From Bdellovibrionales bacterium (lineage in GTDB: Bacteria; Bdellovibrionota; Bdellovibrionia; Bdellovibrionales; UBA1609): DNA of 64,000 nucleotides. The position numbers were made by a program, and so were the translations under genes. Below, in pieces: positions 50,887 to 61,837 of the stretch. Within the stretch, counting starts at the first letter, position 1; each line of letters opens with the position of its first letter. The notes under the pieces are model-generated. The model was not told the origin of the DNA. It saw only the letters and a list, made by a program, of their open reading frames with translations, and did not search any database. The stretch covers positions 1,054,001 through 1,118,000 of the forward strand of contig JADJNU010000002.1 of assembly GCA_016714165.1 (NCBI GenBank). The letters are read 5' to 3'.

Positions 50887-52305
50887 TCACTTGCCCAAGC
50901 AAAATTCACTAAACACCCGATCAAGTATTTCATCGTCAAATTGTTTTCCCAGCAACTCATGAAGCCCAAAAAGTGCTTCTCTCAACTCAAAAGCAATAAA
51001 ATCGGGACTCTCGTTCCTCATCAGCAAATCCAATCCTCTCTCCAAGCTCAAAGCTATTTTCTTGAATAGCTCGTAATGACGAGCCTGTGCCAGCACAACA
51101 GAATTTTCACACGACTCAAAAACCGTACACTGGTGAAGGGCGGCCCAAATTTCATCTAAGCCATCATCACTAAAGGAGGAACCAATCACCAATTTCGGTT
51201 CAGCACTCCATTCCAGCTGCGCAAGATCTTTTGCTCTCTTCCACCAAAGATGCAAGCGACCTCTCGCTTCGCTTTTCGGAACCAAATCGGACTTGCTTCC
51301 GATCACCCACATCCGGCTCGCACCCAAATCGCCAATCAGCTCCACTTCTTTAAAGTCTGGCTCACTGCTCAAATCCACCACCAGCCAAACAAGGTCGGCA
51401 GTTTTGAGAAGCTTCTTCGTTCGTTCAATTCCCAACAGTTCAACTTGGTCTGCTGTCTCTCTCAAGCCGGCAGTGTCCACAAGATTCACTCGAATACCAT
51501 CAAGAAGAAAACTCCCCTCAACTTGGTCTCTAGTGGTTCCTGGAACACTAGTAACTATTGATTTGTCCTCGCCGATCAAAGAATTCAATAAACTCGACTT
51601 TCCTACATTTGTTTTGCCAACCAGAGCAATTTGCATGCCCTCCTGCAAAAGACGGCCACAACCGTAGCTTGCCACGGCCTTTTTGGCTCCTTCGAGAATT
51701 AATTTCAATCTATCCACAAGAACAACATTCGAAGCTGACTCGATATCCTCATACGCGAAATCAATATTGGCTTCAAGATTTGCTAAAACCCAATGGAGCG
51801 AGTTTTCCAATTCCATCGCGTACTCTGAAAGGCTCCCTCGCAACTGACGAAGAGCAAGATTTGCGGCCCTTTTCGAGTTGGCCTCAATGAGACTTAACAC
51901 TCCCTCGGCCTGAACCAGGTCAATCCTTCCTCCGCAAAAAGCTCGATAGGTGAATTCACCTCGCTCTGCTAACCTACTACCAGCTTCAATTATAGCCTGA
52001 AGTATGCTCCCCGTGACAACAGGTCCGCCATGACACGAAATTTCGACAGTCTCTTCGCCTGTAAATGATTTACCCAAAGAAAAATAGGTCGCCAGGACTT
52101 CATCGAGCTTCTCGCCAGAAGATTTATCTATTGCCAATCCATAATAGACACGATGAGATTCAGGCCGCTCAGGCAGAAAAGGACAAACGCTTCTGGAAAC
52201 GCTGAGAGATAAAGGTCCACTCACTCGAATAACCGCAATACCGCCCGTTCCCGGGGGCGTGCAAATCGCACAAATCGTATCGCTGTCTCGCGCCAAGTTA
52301 ACCAT
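50887..52305 (-). CDS. mnmE: tRNA modification GTPase MnmE (TrmE)
   Basis: GTPase that works with MnmG on tRNA wobble uridine. 472 residues: N-terminal tetrahydrofolate-binding domain (TICAICTPPGTGGIAVIRVSG), central helical domain split around the G domain, G1 GKTNVGKSSLLN near residue 228, G3 DTAGLR, and the invariant C-terminal C-x-G-K (FCLGK). All family features are present. jag lies 15 bases upstream. Confidence 0.97.
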   Translation of the reverse strand: MVNLARDSDTICAICTPPGTGGIAVIRVSGPLSLSVSRSVCPFLPERPESHRVYYGLAIDKSSGEKLDEVLATYFSLGKSFTGEETVEISCHGGPVVTGSILQAIIEAGSRLAERGEFTYRAFCGGRIDLVQAEGVLSLIEANSKRAANLALRQLRGSLSEYAMELENSLHWVLANLEANIDFAYEDIESASNVVLVDRLKLILEGAKKAVASYGCGRLLQEGMQIALVGKTNVGKSSLLNSLIGEDKSIVTSVPGTTRDQVEGSFLLDGIRVNLVDTAGLRETADQVELLGIERTKKLLKTADLVWLVVDLSSEPDFKEVELIGDLGASRMWVIGSKSDLVPKSEARGRLHLWWKRAKDLAQLEWSAEPKLVIGSSFSDDGLDEIWAALHQCTVFESCENSVVLAQARHYELFKKIALSLERGLDLLMRNESPDFIAFELREALFGLHELLGKQFDDEILDRVFSEFCLGK

Positions 52306-52320
52306 TAATAAAGTGACTGA

Positions 52321-52875
52321 TTATAGCACCGATTCATTTAAAGAACCGACATCACGATCATTCTCCTTCGTGGGATAAATCTTAATTTTCTTAAAATGAC
52401 CGTCCCCAACCGATCTGCTCTTTACTCTCCCATCTTCGGCAAGATACTGATGCACAAGCTTTCTATCTTTCGGAGGCAGAGCCCTGATATAAACAGACTT
52501 GCCCTTAGATACAGCGATATTCTTAAGCTTATCAGCCAAATCCATCAATGCCTGACTAGATTCCTCACGAAAACCATCACTATCTACCAGAACATGAATG
52601 TTCTGCTCAGGAATCTGATGTTGCAAAACTCTCTTTACAAACAATTGAATTGCATCCATCAATTGGCCCTCTCTATCTCGAAGGAGATCAACATCTCCGC
52701 CCGTGAGCTCAACCTGAATTTCTGTCTCTGAATGACTGGTTACAACAAAAGAAAGATCAAATCCACCACGCTGGATCAATCCGTCCAAAACATCGTTTAC
52801 AATTTCTACCCCCGCGCTCTTATTTGATTCCTTTTTCTTTCCCCCACCAAATAATCTACTAAAAAATCCAGTCAT
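52321..52875 (-). CDS. jag: KH-R3H RNA-binding protein Jag/KhpB
   Basis: Predicted RNA-binding protein, 184 residues. A KH-like domain (VELTGGDVDLLRDREGQLMDAIQ, about 52-90) is followed by an R3H domain (about 110-170) with DRKLVHQYLAED. The N-terminal Jag_N domain of Gram-positive homologs is missing; instead there is a short Gly/Lys-rich leader (FFSRLFGGGKKKE). It sits between yidC and mnmE, its standard place, 18 bases after yidC. Confidence 0.92.
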   Translation of the reverse strand: MTGFFSRLFGGGKKKESNKSAGVEIVNDVLDGLIQRGGFDLSFVVTSHSETEIQVELTGGDVDLLRDREGQLMDAIQLFVKRVLQHQIPEQNIHVLVDSDGFREESSQALMDLADKLKNIAVSKGKSVYIRALPPKDRKLVHQYLAEDGRVKSRSVGDGHFKKIKIYPTKENDRDVGSLNESVL

Positions 52876-52893
52876 GATTCACTCCTCTGATTC

Positions 52894-54495
52894 CTATGAT
52901 ATTGCTAAACTCGGTTTATCTCTCATAAAATATAACTGCTGTAACACTCCAAACAGCGAACTAATAAAAATATACAAAGTTAGTCCACTCGGTAAAGACA
53001 CCATAAAAAAGGTAAATATAATCGGCATAAACATGAGAACCTTTGCTTGAGCTGGGTCCATTGTACTTGGAGTCATCTTTTGTTGGAGAAACATGGTTAT
53101 GCCCATCAAGATTGGCAGTATATAAAATGGATCTTTCAAGCTCAAATCGTGAATCCAAAGCGCGAATGGTGCCTGATAAAGCTCAATGCTCTGACCTAAA
53201 ACCTGATACAGGGCTATAAAAACAGGGAACTGCAAAAACATCGGAAGACAGCCTCCAAGAGGGTTCACCTTATTGGTTTTCATCAAAAGCATCATTTCCT
53301 GATTCAAGCGCGCCTGATCCTCCTTATATTTCTCCCTCAAAGATTTAATTTGCGGCTGAATGGCTTGCATATTCTTCATTGACTTGAATGAAACCATCGC
53401 AAAAGGCAACACGATCAAACGAACAATGATCGTCAACAAAATAATAGCCAAACCCCAGTTTCCTAAGAGAGAATGAAACCACTTCATCATCTTGAGAATA
53501 TATTTTGCGATCCAACTAAACATTCCAAAATCGACCAGAGACGCAAGTTCTGTGCTGATCTCATCTAGTTTGTCATACATCTTCGGACCAGCAAATGCCT
53601 TGTATTGGATTTTTGAGGCTGTCGTCCTATTGATAAGAGTGTACTGAAGGTGACCAAAAACCGACTCATTAGCAGCGTCCCCATGAGTCTTAAATTCGGG
53701 AAAAATCTCTGATTGATCAACGATGGCCTGTCCAAAATACTGGGTCCCAAGTGCTGCCACATGGACTTGAGCTTTTGTTCCATCGACTTTGTCCAAACTG
53801 TCCGCGGATATTTTCAATCGATCTTTACCAGATTTAGAATAAGTAAAAAACTCCTGGTGATCGAAACCCGGAAGCACAAACTTACTTCCGGAGCTCTTAT
53901 GAATCAAATCACCCATCGAAACAGAAATACCGACGAAACTAGGCTTTACATCGGTGACATAAATTTCAGTATCCAAAACATATTGCGATGACTTCACGCG
54001 AACAATCTTAACGATGCTCGTCCCGTCAACCCATCCCTCTCCCTTAAATTCGGTCGCACTCGTTTGAGTAATACCAAACTTAGCTGGAGCATTGCTCCCT
54101 ATTGCAGAGGTAGAAAAAATTGGTTCGAGAGAATCCAGTCCAATGCCAACAAGATCTCCCTTTCGATCTTTGTATTTCTTCAATCTCAAATTTCTGATAC
54201 CCATACCATGCGAGCTAAAATCGAAAGACCAGTCTTCATCCTCAAAGTGAGTAAGCTTTTCTATGTCTGGCGGCTTCGTTTCTTGAGTAGCCAAATCATT
54301 GCCTTCTTGCACGGCTTTGGCTGGATCAAGCATAACCTCATTAGGTTCTGCTGACTGAACATCAGCCTCCTTGTGAATGGAAACTGGATACTTCCTTTTC
54401 ATGTAGCTTTGCCAAGCAATCCAACAGACACCAACTAAAATTATCGCTAGAATAGTCTTGCTATCAAAAAACGAACCATCAGAATTTCGACTCAT
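52894..54495 (-). CDS. yidC: Membrane protein insertase YidC
   Basis: Inserts and folds inner-membrane proteins, alone or with Sec. 533 residues: an N-terminal anchor (KTILAIILVGVCWIAWQSY), a large periplasmic beta-sandwich (about 80-330), then the conserved five-helix core with the cytoplasmic hairpin KSMKNMQAIQPQIKSLREKY and NPLGGCLPMFLQFPVFIALYQVL. It is the long Gram-negative type. Start overlaps the yidD stop by 4 bases. Confidence 0.97.
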   Translation of the reverse strand: MSRNSDGSFFDSKTILAIILVGVCWIAWQSYMKRKYPVSIHKEADVQSAEPNEVMLDPAKAVQEGNDLATQETKPPDIEKLTHFEDEDWSFDFSSHGMGIRNLRLKKYKDRKGDLVGIGLDSLEPIFSTSAIGSNAPAKFGITQTSATEFKGEGWVDGTSIVKIVRVKSSQYVLDTEIYVTDVKPSFVGISVSMGDLIHKSSGSKFVLPGFDHQEFFTYSKSGKDRLKISADSLDKVDGTKAQVHVAALGTQYFGQAIVDQSEIFPEFKTHGDAANESVFGHLQYTLINRTTASKIQYKAFAGPKMYDKLDEISTELASLVDFGMFSWIAKYILKMMKWFHSLLGNWGLAIILLTIIVRLIVLPFAMVSFKSMKNMQAIQPQIKSLREKYKEDQARLNQEMMLLMKTNKVNPLGGCLPMFLQFPVFIALYQVLGQSIELYQAPFALWIHDLSLKDPFYILPILMGITMFLQQKMTPSTMDPAQAKVLMFMPIIFTFFMVSLPSGLTLYIFISSLFGVLQQLYFMRDKPSLAIS

Positions 54496-54722
54496 TTTAT
54501 CCTCTCACCTGTCGGAACAGGGTCAAATCCGCAGCCACCAAACGGATGACACCTCAGAATCCGCCGAAAAATCAACCTCACTGATTGCCCCAAACCAAGA
54601 CATGTCAGCGCTTCAAGAGCATAATTCGAACACGATGGATAAAACCGGCAATTTCCACCCAACCAAACGCTCAAGTGAACTTGATAAAAACCCACCGCCA
54701 CCATAAATAAAGACCTAACCAC
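54492..54722 (-). CDS. yidD: Membrane protein insertion efficiency factor YidD
   Basis: Small membrane-associated protein that assists YidC. I chose the GTG at 54722 (GAAAGG 7 bases upstream), giving 76 residues, the normal family size; it overlaps the rnpA stop by 8 bases. The diagnostic motif CRFYPSCSNYALEAL and the end RRILRCHPFGGCGFDPVP are intact. The open frame extends to 54833 but would run deep into rnpA. Confidence 0.92.
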   Translation of the reverse strand: MVRSLFMVAVGFYQVHLSVWLGGNCRFYPSCSNYALEALTCLGLGQSVRLIFRRILRCHPFGGCGFDPVPTGERIK

Positions 54723-55095
54723 TCGCAGGCCTTTCTTTTTCAATTCTCCTGATAGCTCTCGCCAAAAATCCAAAAAACTCATCACGTCTGACATTCTTGA
54801 AAAATTCCTTATCCTTTCTACGGAAAATGACACAGATATCGCGGTGGCAGCTTTCGGAGAAGGATTGCTCTCGAAAAAACTCTCTGCACCACCTTCGCAA
54901 CCGGTTTCTGATCACCGCAATCCCGACGTACTTAGGAATTGTCCAACCATAGCGATTAAAATCGTGGTTATTTGATCTGTACACAACAACAAACCAATCA
55001 CACGATCTGATCTGCCTACCGCTTCTCGAAATTTCTAGAAAATCAGATCGTTGGCGTAACGTCCTGAGCCGTCCCGAAGGATTACTTACCGCCAA
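54715..55095 (-). CDS. rnpA: Ribonuclease P protein component
   Basis: Protein cofactor of RNase P, which matures tRNA 5' ends. 126 residues; the RNR motif [16 protein letters not shown] near residue 61 and the first-strand [18 protein letters not shown] are characteristic. The TTG at 55095 is the only plausible start; it overlaps the rpmH 3' end by 14 bases, so translation is likely coupled. The C-terminus is Arg/Lys-rich. Confidence 0.93.
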   Translation of the reverse strand: MAVSNPSGRLRTLRQRSDFLEISRSGRQIRSCDWFVVVYRSNNHDFNRYGWTIPKYVGIAVIRNRLRRWCREFFREQSFSESCHRDICVIFRRKDKEFFKNVRRDEFFGFLARAIRRIEKERPASG

Positions 55096-55231
55096 TAGAC
55101 ACCGTTAGCGCTCTGCGTCCCTTCGCTCGCCGGCGCGAAAGGACATCTTGTCCATCCTTTGTTGCCATACGGCTACGAAATCCATGAGTCTTTTTTCTGC
55201 GCTTACGACTTGGCTGATATGTTCTTTTCAT
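55082..55231 (-). CDS. rpmH: 50S ribosomal protein L34
   Basis: 49 residues beginning [20 protein letters not shown], an unmistakable L34. The body continues [20 protein letters not shown], with a short extension LTVSIGGK at the end. GGGAG lies about 10 bases before the ATG. It is the first gene of the minus-strand cluster rpmH-rnpA-yidD-yidC-jag-mnmE-mnmG-rsmG and is divergent from dnaA. A TATAAA-like -10 box lies about 35-40 bases upstream with a poor -35 box. Confidence 0.97.
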   Translation of the reverse strand: MKRTYQPSRKRRKKTHGFRSRMATKDGQDVLSRRRAKGRRALTVSIGGK

Positions 55232-55368
55232 ATTTATTCATCTCCCGAATTACGACTATTTTTATACGTCTTATTCAACACTTAGAACAGGGGTGGCATA
55301 AAACCACACGGCGGCATTCCCGTCAAGATATTGAACGAACTCCACTAGCGTGCTAGATGGTTCAGTAC

Positions 55369-55377
55369 TTATCCACA
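55369..55377 (+). promoter_or_regulatory. DnaA box upstream of dnaA
   Basis: TTATCCACA is a perfect consensus DnaA box, 43 bases before the dnaA start; it may serve autoregulation or an upstream origin module. Nearby CTAGC-GT-GCTAG (55345-55356) is a short perfect inverted repeat. Confidence 0.8.
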
Positions 55378-55420
55378 GTATCAGGAAAAATATCAACATT
55401 TCTCTTATCAAGAGGCATTA

Positions 55421-56854
55421 GTGGGCAGCGAAAAGGAAATCTGGAGTCAGATCAAATCGAGCCTGATTTCTAAAAACCGCGATAACAAGCCTTTTCAGGC
55501 TTGGTTTGAGGAAACTGACCTTCTTGATATCCGTGAAAATGCCGACGGCGTTTCTACTTTCCGCCTTGGGGTTCGTTCCGAGCTCCATCGTGATTGGATA
55601 TCAGCCTTCTGCTTTGATCGAATTTGTTCTGAAATATCGGCAGTTTATAAACAACCCTACGAAATCGAAATGGTTGTGACCGGAGCACCGATCACATCCC
55701 AGCAGCCCACTCCTCAAGACGAAAACCCCGCAACCACAAGCCCCCAAAAAGTTCAGAGTCCCCCTTTACACGAAGCTCCATTCGAGGTCAGGCAGCAAAT
55801 TCGTCCATCTTCTCCGACCTCAAGAGATAATCTCAATCAGGAGTTTACCTTTTCGACCTTTGTGGTGGGTCGCAACAACGAATTTGCTCATGCTGCTTCC
55901 TTTAGTATTTCTGAAAACCCAGGCCAACAGAATTATAATCCATTGTTTATCTGCGGCCCAACGGGGATGGGAAAAACGCACTTACTTAATTCCGTTGGAA
56001 ACCACATTCGAAATAAATTTCCAAATCTTCGCATATGTTACGTCTCCGCTGAACGCTTTTTGAACGAATGCATTTCGAGCATTCGGCGGCAAGAGATGCC
56101 GAATTTTAGAAAACGCTACCGCGAATCCTGTGATGTCCTTTTAATTGACGATATTCAAATTCTCGGACGCGGCGAAGCCGTCCAGGAAGAGTTTTTTCAC
56201 ACACTCAACAATTTTTTTGAAAAGGGGCAACAAGTAATTGTCGCATCGGATAGAATGCCTCGTGATATCAAAGGATTAGAGGATCGTATCCGGACTCGTT
56301 TGGAGTGGGGTCTGATTGCAGATATCACTATGCCGGAATTAGAGACCCGCGTTGCTATATTGCGTTATAAGGCCGAAAAGAGAGGGATACGGCTACCCAA
56401 TGAAGTCACTAACTACATTGCCCGAATATCTAAAAGGTCTATCAGAGAGCTCGAAGGTAATTTAAATCGGATAAAGATGTTCTCAGATCTTCAAGGGCTT
56501 GAAATTAGCCTTGAACTTGCAAAAAGGGTATTGGCTGTCAATGATGATACGGCAACTCTTTCAATTGACGATATCCAAAAGCTCGTCTGCGAACACTTTA
56601 AAATTCGGCCTAGCGATTTAAAATCTAAAACAAGAACAAAACCTCTCGTTGTCGCTCGGCAGTCCGCCATGTGGCTGGTTAAGAAGCACCTTGACAAGTC
56701 CCTTGTAGAGATAGGGCGATCCTTTGGAGGCAAGGACCACACAACTGTGATCAATGCGGTTCGGAGAATCAGTTCTCAACTCCTAAAGGATCCAGATTTA
56801 AAGAGAGATATCGAGGACTTAGAGATGCGTATCCACAATGTCACAGGGCTGTGA
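55421..56854 (+). CDS. dnaA: Chromosomal replication initiator DnaA
   Basis: Binds DnaA boxes and opens the origin. 477 residues from a GTG with AGAGG upstream. Domain I at 1-85 (WSQIKSSLISKNRDNKPFQAWFEE), a Pro/Gln/Ser-rich linker at ~85-135, AAA+ domain with Walker A GPTGMGKTHLLN and Walker B VLLIDDIQIL, and the C-terminal DNA-binding domain with the DnaA signature GGKDHTTVINAVRRI. Full length and intact. Confidence 0.98.
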   Translation: MGSEKEIWSQIKSSLISKNRDNKPFQAWFEETDLLDIRENADGVSTFRLGVRSELHRDWISAFCFDRICSEISAVYKQPYEIEMVVTGAPITSQQPTPQDENPATTSPQKVQSPPLHEAPFEVRQQIRPSSPTSRDNLNQEFTFSTFVVGRNNEFAHAASFSISENPGQQNYNPLFICGPTGMGKTHLLNSVGNHIRNKFPNLRICYVSAERFLNECISSIRRQEMPNFRKRYRESCDVLLIDDIQILGRGEAVQEEFFHTLNNFFEKGQQVIVASDRMPRDIKGLEDRIRTRLEWGLIADITMPELETRVAILRYKAEKRGIRLPNEVTNYIARISKRSIRELEGNLNRIKMFSDLQGLEISLELAKRVLAVNDDTATLSIDDIQKLVCEHFKIRPSDLKSKTRTKPLVVARQSAMWLVKKHLDKSLVEIGRSFGGKDHTTVINAVRRISSQLLKDPDLKRDIEDLEMRIHNVTGL

Positions 56855-57062
56855 ATTGCGACTGTGTGTAAGTCTGTGGAAAAATCTGTGATTATGTTGG
56901 GGGTTTAAAACTATCAACAAAAATTGGGCTTTTTTACCCAGATAGTGTTAGGTACTTATCCACGGGGAAACATAAATGTTCTCAGGGTTTTAGGTCGTAA
57001 AATGAGTTATTAACAGCCCTACTATTACTACTGTTATTAATTTATTATAATTAGATAATAGT
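56829..57062. other. Replication origin (oriC) with DnaA boxes, DnaA-trios and AT-rich unwinding element
   Basis: The dnaA-dnaN gap and the dnaA 3' end hold DnaA-box-like 9-mers: GTATCCACA 56829-56837, TTACACACA (reverse, 56863-56871), TTTTCCACA (reverse, 56875-56883), TTATCCACG 56956-56964 and TTATTAACA 57007-57015. Directly after the last comes GCC and then seven trinucleotides, CTA CTA TTA CTA CTG TTA (57019-57036) plus TTA, followed by an AT-only-like run to 57062. This order, box, GC step, DnaA-trios, AT-rich DNA, matches the basal unwinding system described in Bacillus subtilis. Confidence 0.82.
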
Positions 57063-57082
57063 TAATGAGAGGATTGAGGCAT

Positions 57083-58201
57083 ATGAAGTTGCAAATAGAA
57101 CAATCCGTTTTTTTGACTCTTCTTTCTAGAACGCAAAACATTGTTGAGAAGCGCAACACCATGCCTATCTTGATAAATGTTTTATTGGACGCCGAGGGAA
57201 GCAGTTTGAGGATTTATGCAACTGACCTAGAGGTCAGCTTGACGGACCAAGTATCCGCCTTGATAGAGACTCCAGGAAAGGTAGCAGTCAACGCAAAGAG
57301 CCTTTTTGATATTTTAAAGGAAATCCCAAGCGGCACTATTGAAATTGAAAAGAGAGATAATAATTGGCTACATATTCGGCAGAACCAAATTGAATCCAAC
57401 ATTGTTGGGATAAGCCCCGATGAATACCCAGTATTCCCAAGTTTTTCCACAGAGTCGTTCATTAAGTTGGATTCGGCAGTTCTTTCTGAAATGATTGAAA
57501 AGACGATCTATAGTGTTTCTAACGACGAGACCCGATATCATCTGAACGGGGTCTATTTTCATCCCTATAAAGAAGGTGGCAAGCGAGGGTTTAGAATGGT
57601 TGCCACAGATGGTCATAGACTCAGTTTAATTGAGCGAAAATCCGGAGAAGAAGGGGATCGTCTTGGAGAGATAGGAATCATCATTCCGAGAAAAGGCCTC
57701 AATGAAATTCGTAAGCTTCTTGATCAGGTAGATAGGCCTATAGAAATGGCAATAGACGGAGCTCAACTGATAGTAAGGAGTGGCACGACCGTTTTGATGA
57801 TTAGGCTCGTTGAAGGAAAGTATCCGAATTATCAACAGCTTATTCCACGGGATCTCACTCAACAGATGTCGGTCAACAGAACGGCGCTTCTCTCTTCACT
57901 TAAAAGGGTGTCGTTGTTCTCAAATCAGAAATCAAAAGGTGTTACATTGAGTTTGAGCAAAAATCGCATGGAGATTTCCTCAAACAGTCCTGAATTGGGG
58001 GACGCCAAAGAGACAATTGACGTCGATTACACAGGTAGGGATCTCCGTATCGCCTTCAACGCAAAGTACATTCTCGATGTATTAAATAGCATGCATGAGG
58101 AAACGGTTCAGATGCAGTTTAACGATCAGCTATCGCCTGGCTTGGTTCGCCCTATTAACGACGATAGTTACACATGTGTCGTCATGCCAATGCGGATTTA
58201 G
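57083..58201 (+). CDS. dnaN: DNA polymerase III beta subunit (sliding clamp)
   Basis: Ring-shaped clamp that tethers the replicase. 372 residues from the ATG at 57083, which has GAGG 3-4 bases upstream; an ATG at 57065 lacks a ribosome site. The three repeated clamp domains are recognisable (e.g. MPILINVLLDAEGSSLRIYATDLEVS; FRMVATDGHRLSL), and the C-terminus YTCVVMPMRI is the standard ending. It may overlap an early recF start. Confidence 0.97.
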   Translation: MKLQIEQSVFLTLLSRTQNIVEKRNTMPILINVLLDAEGSSLRIYATDLEVSLTDQVSALIETPGKVAVNAKSLFDILKEIPSGTIEIEKRDNNWLHIRQNQIESNIVGISPDEYPVFPSFSTESFIKLDSAVLSEMIEKTIYSVSNDETRYHLNGVYFHPYKEGGKRGFRMVATDGHRLSLIERKSGEEGDRLGEIGIIIPRKGLNEIRKLLDQVDRPIEMAIDGAQLIVRSGTTVLMIRLVEGKYPNYQQLIPRDLTQQMSVNRTALLSSLKRVSLFSNQKSKGVTLSLSKNRMEISSNSPELGDAKETIDVDYTGRDLRIAFNAKYILDVLNSMHEETVQMQFNDQLSPGLVRPINDDSYTCVVMPMRI

Positions 58202-58218
58202 ATAATGATGATAGTGAG

Positions 58219-61825
<3,607 letters not shown>

Positions 61826-61837
61826 AAAAGGTCCATT

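Noticed and set aside
56911..56945. dnaA terminator hairpin (CTATC...TGGG...CCCA-GATAG)
   Set aside because: The Ts are in the loop rather than after the stem and the pairing is interrupted; it may just be part of the origin.
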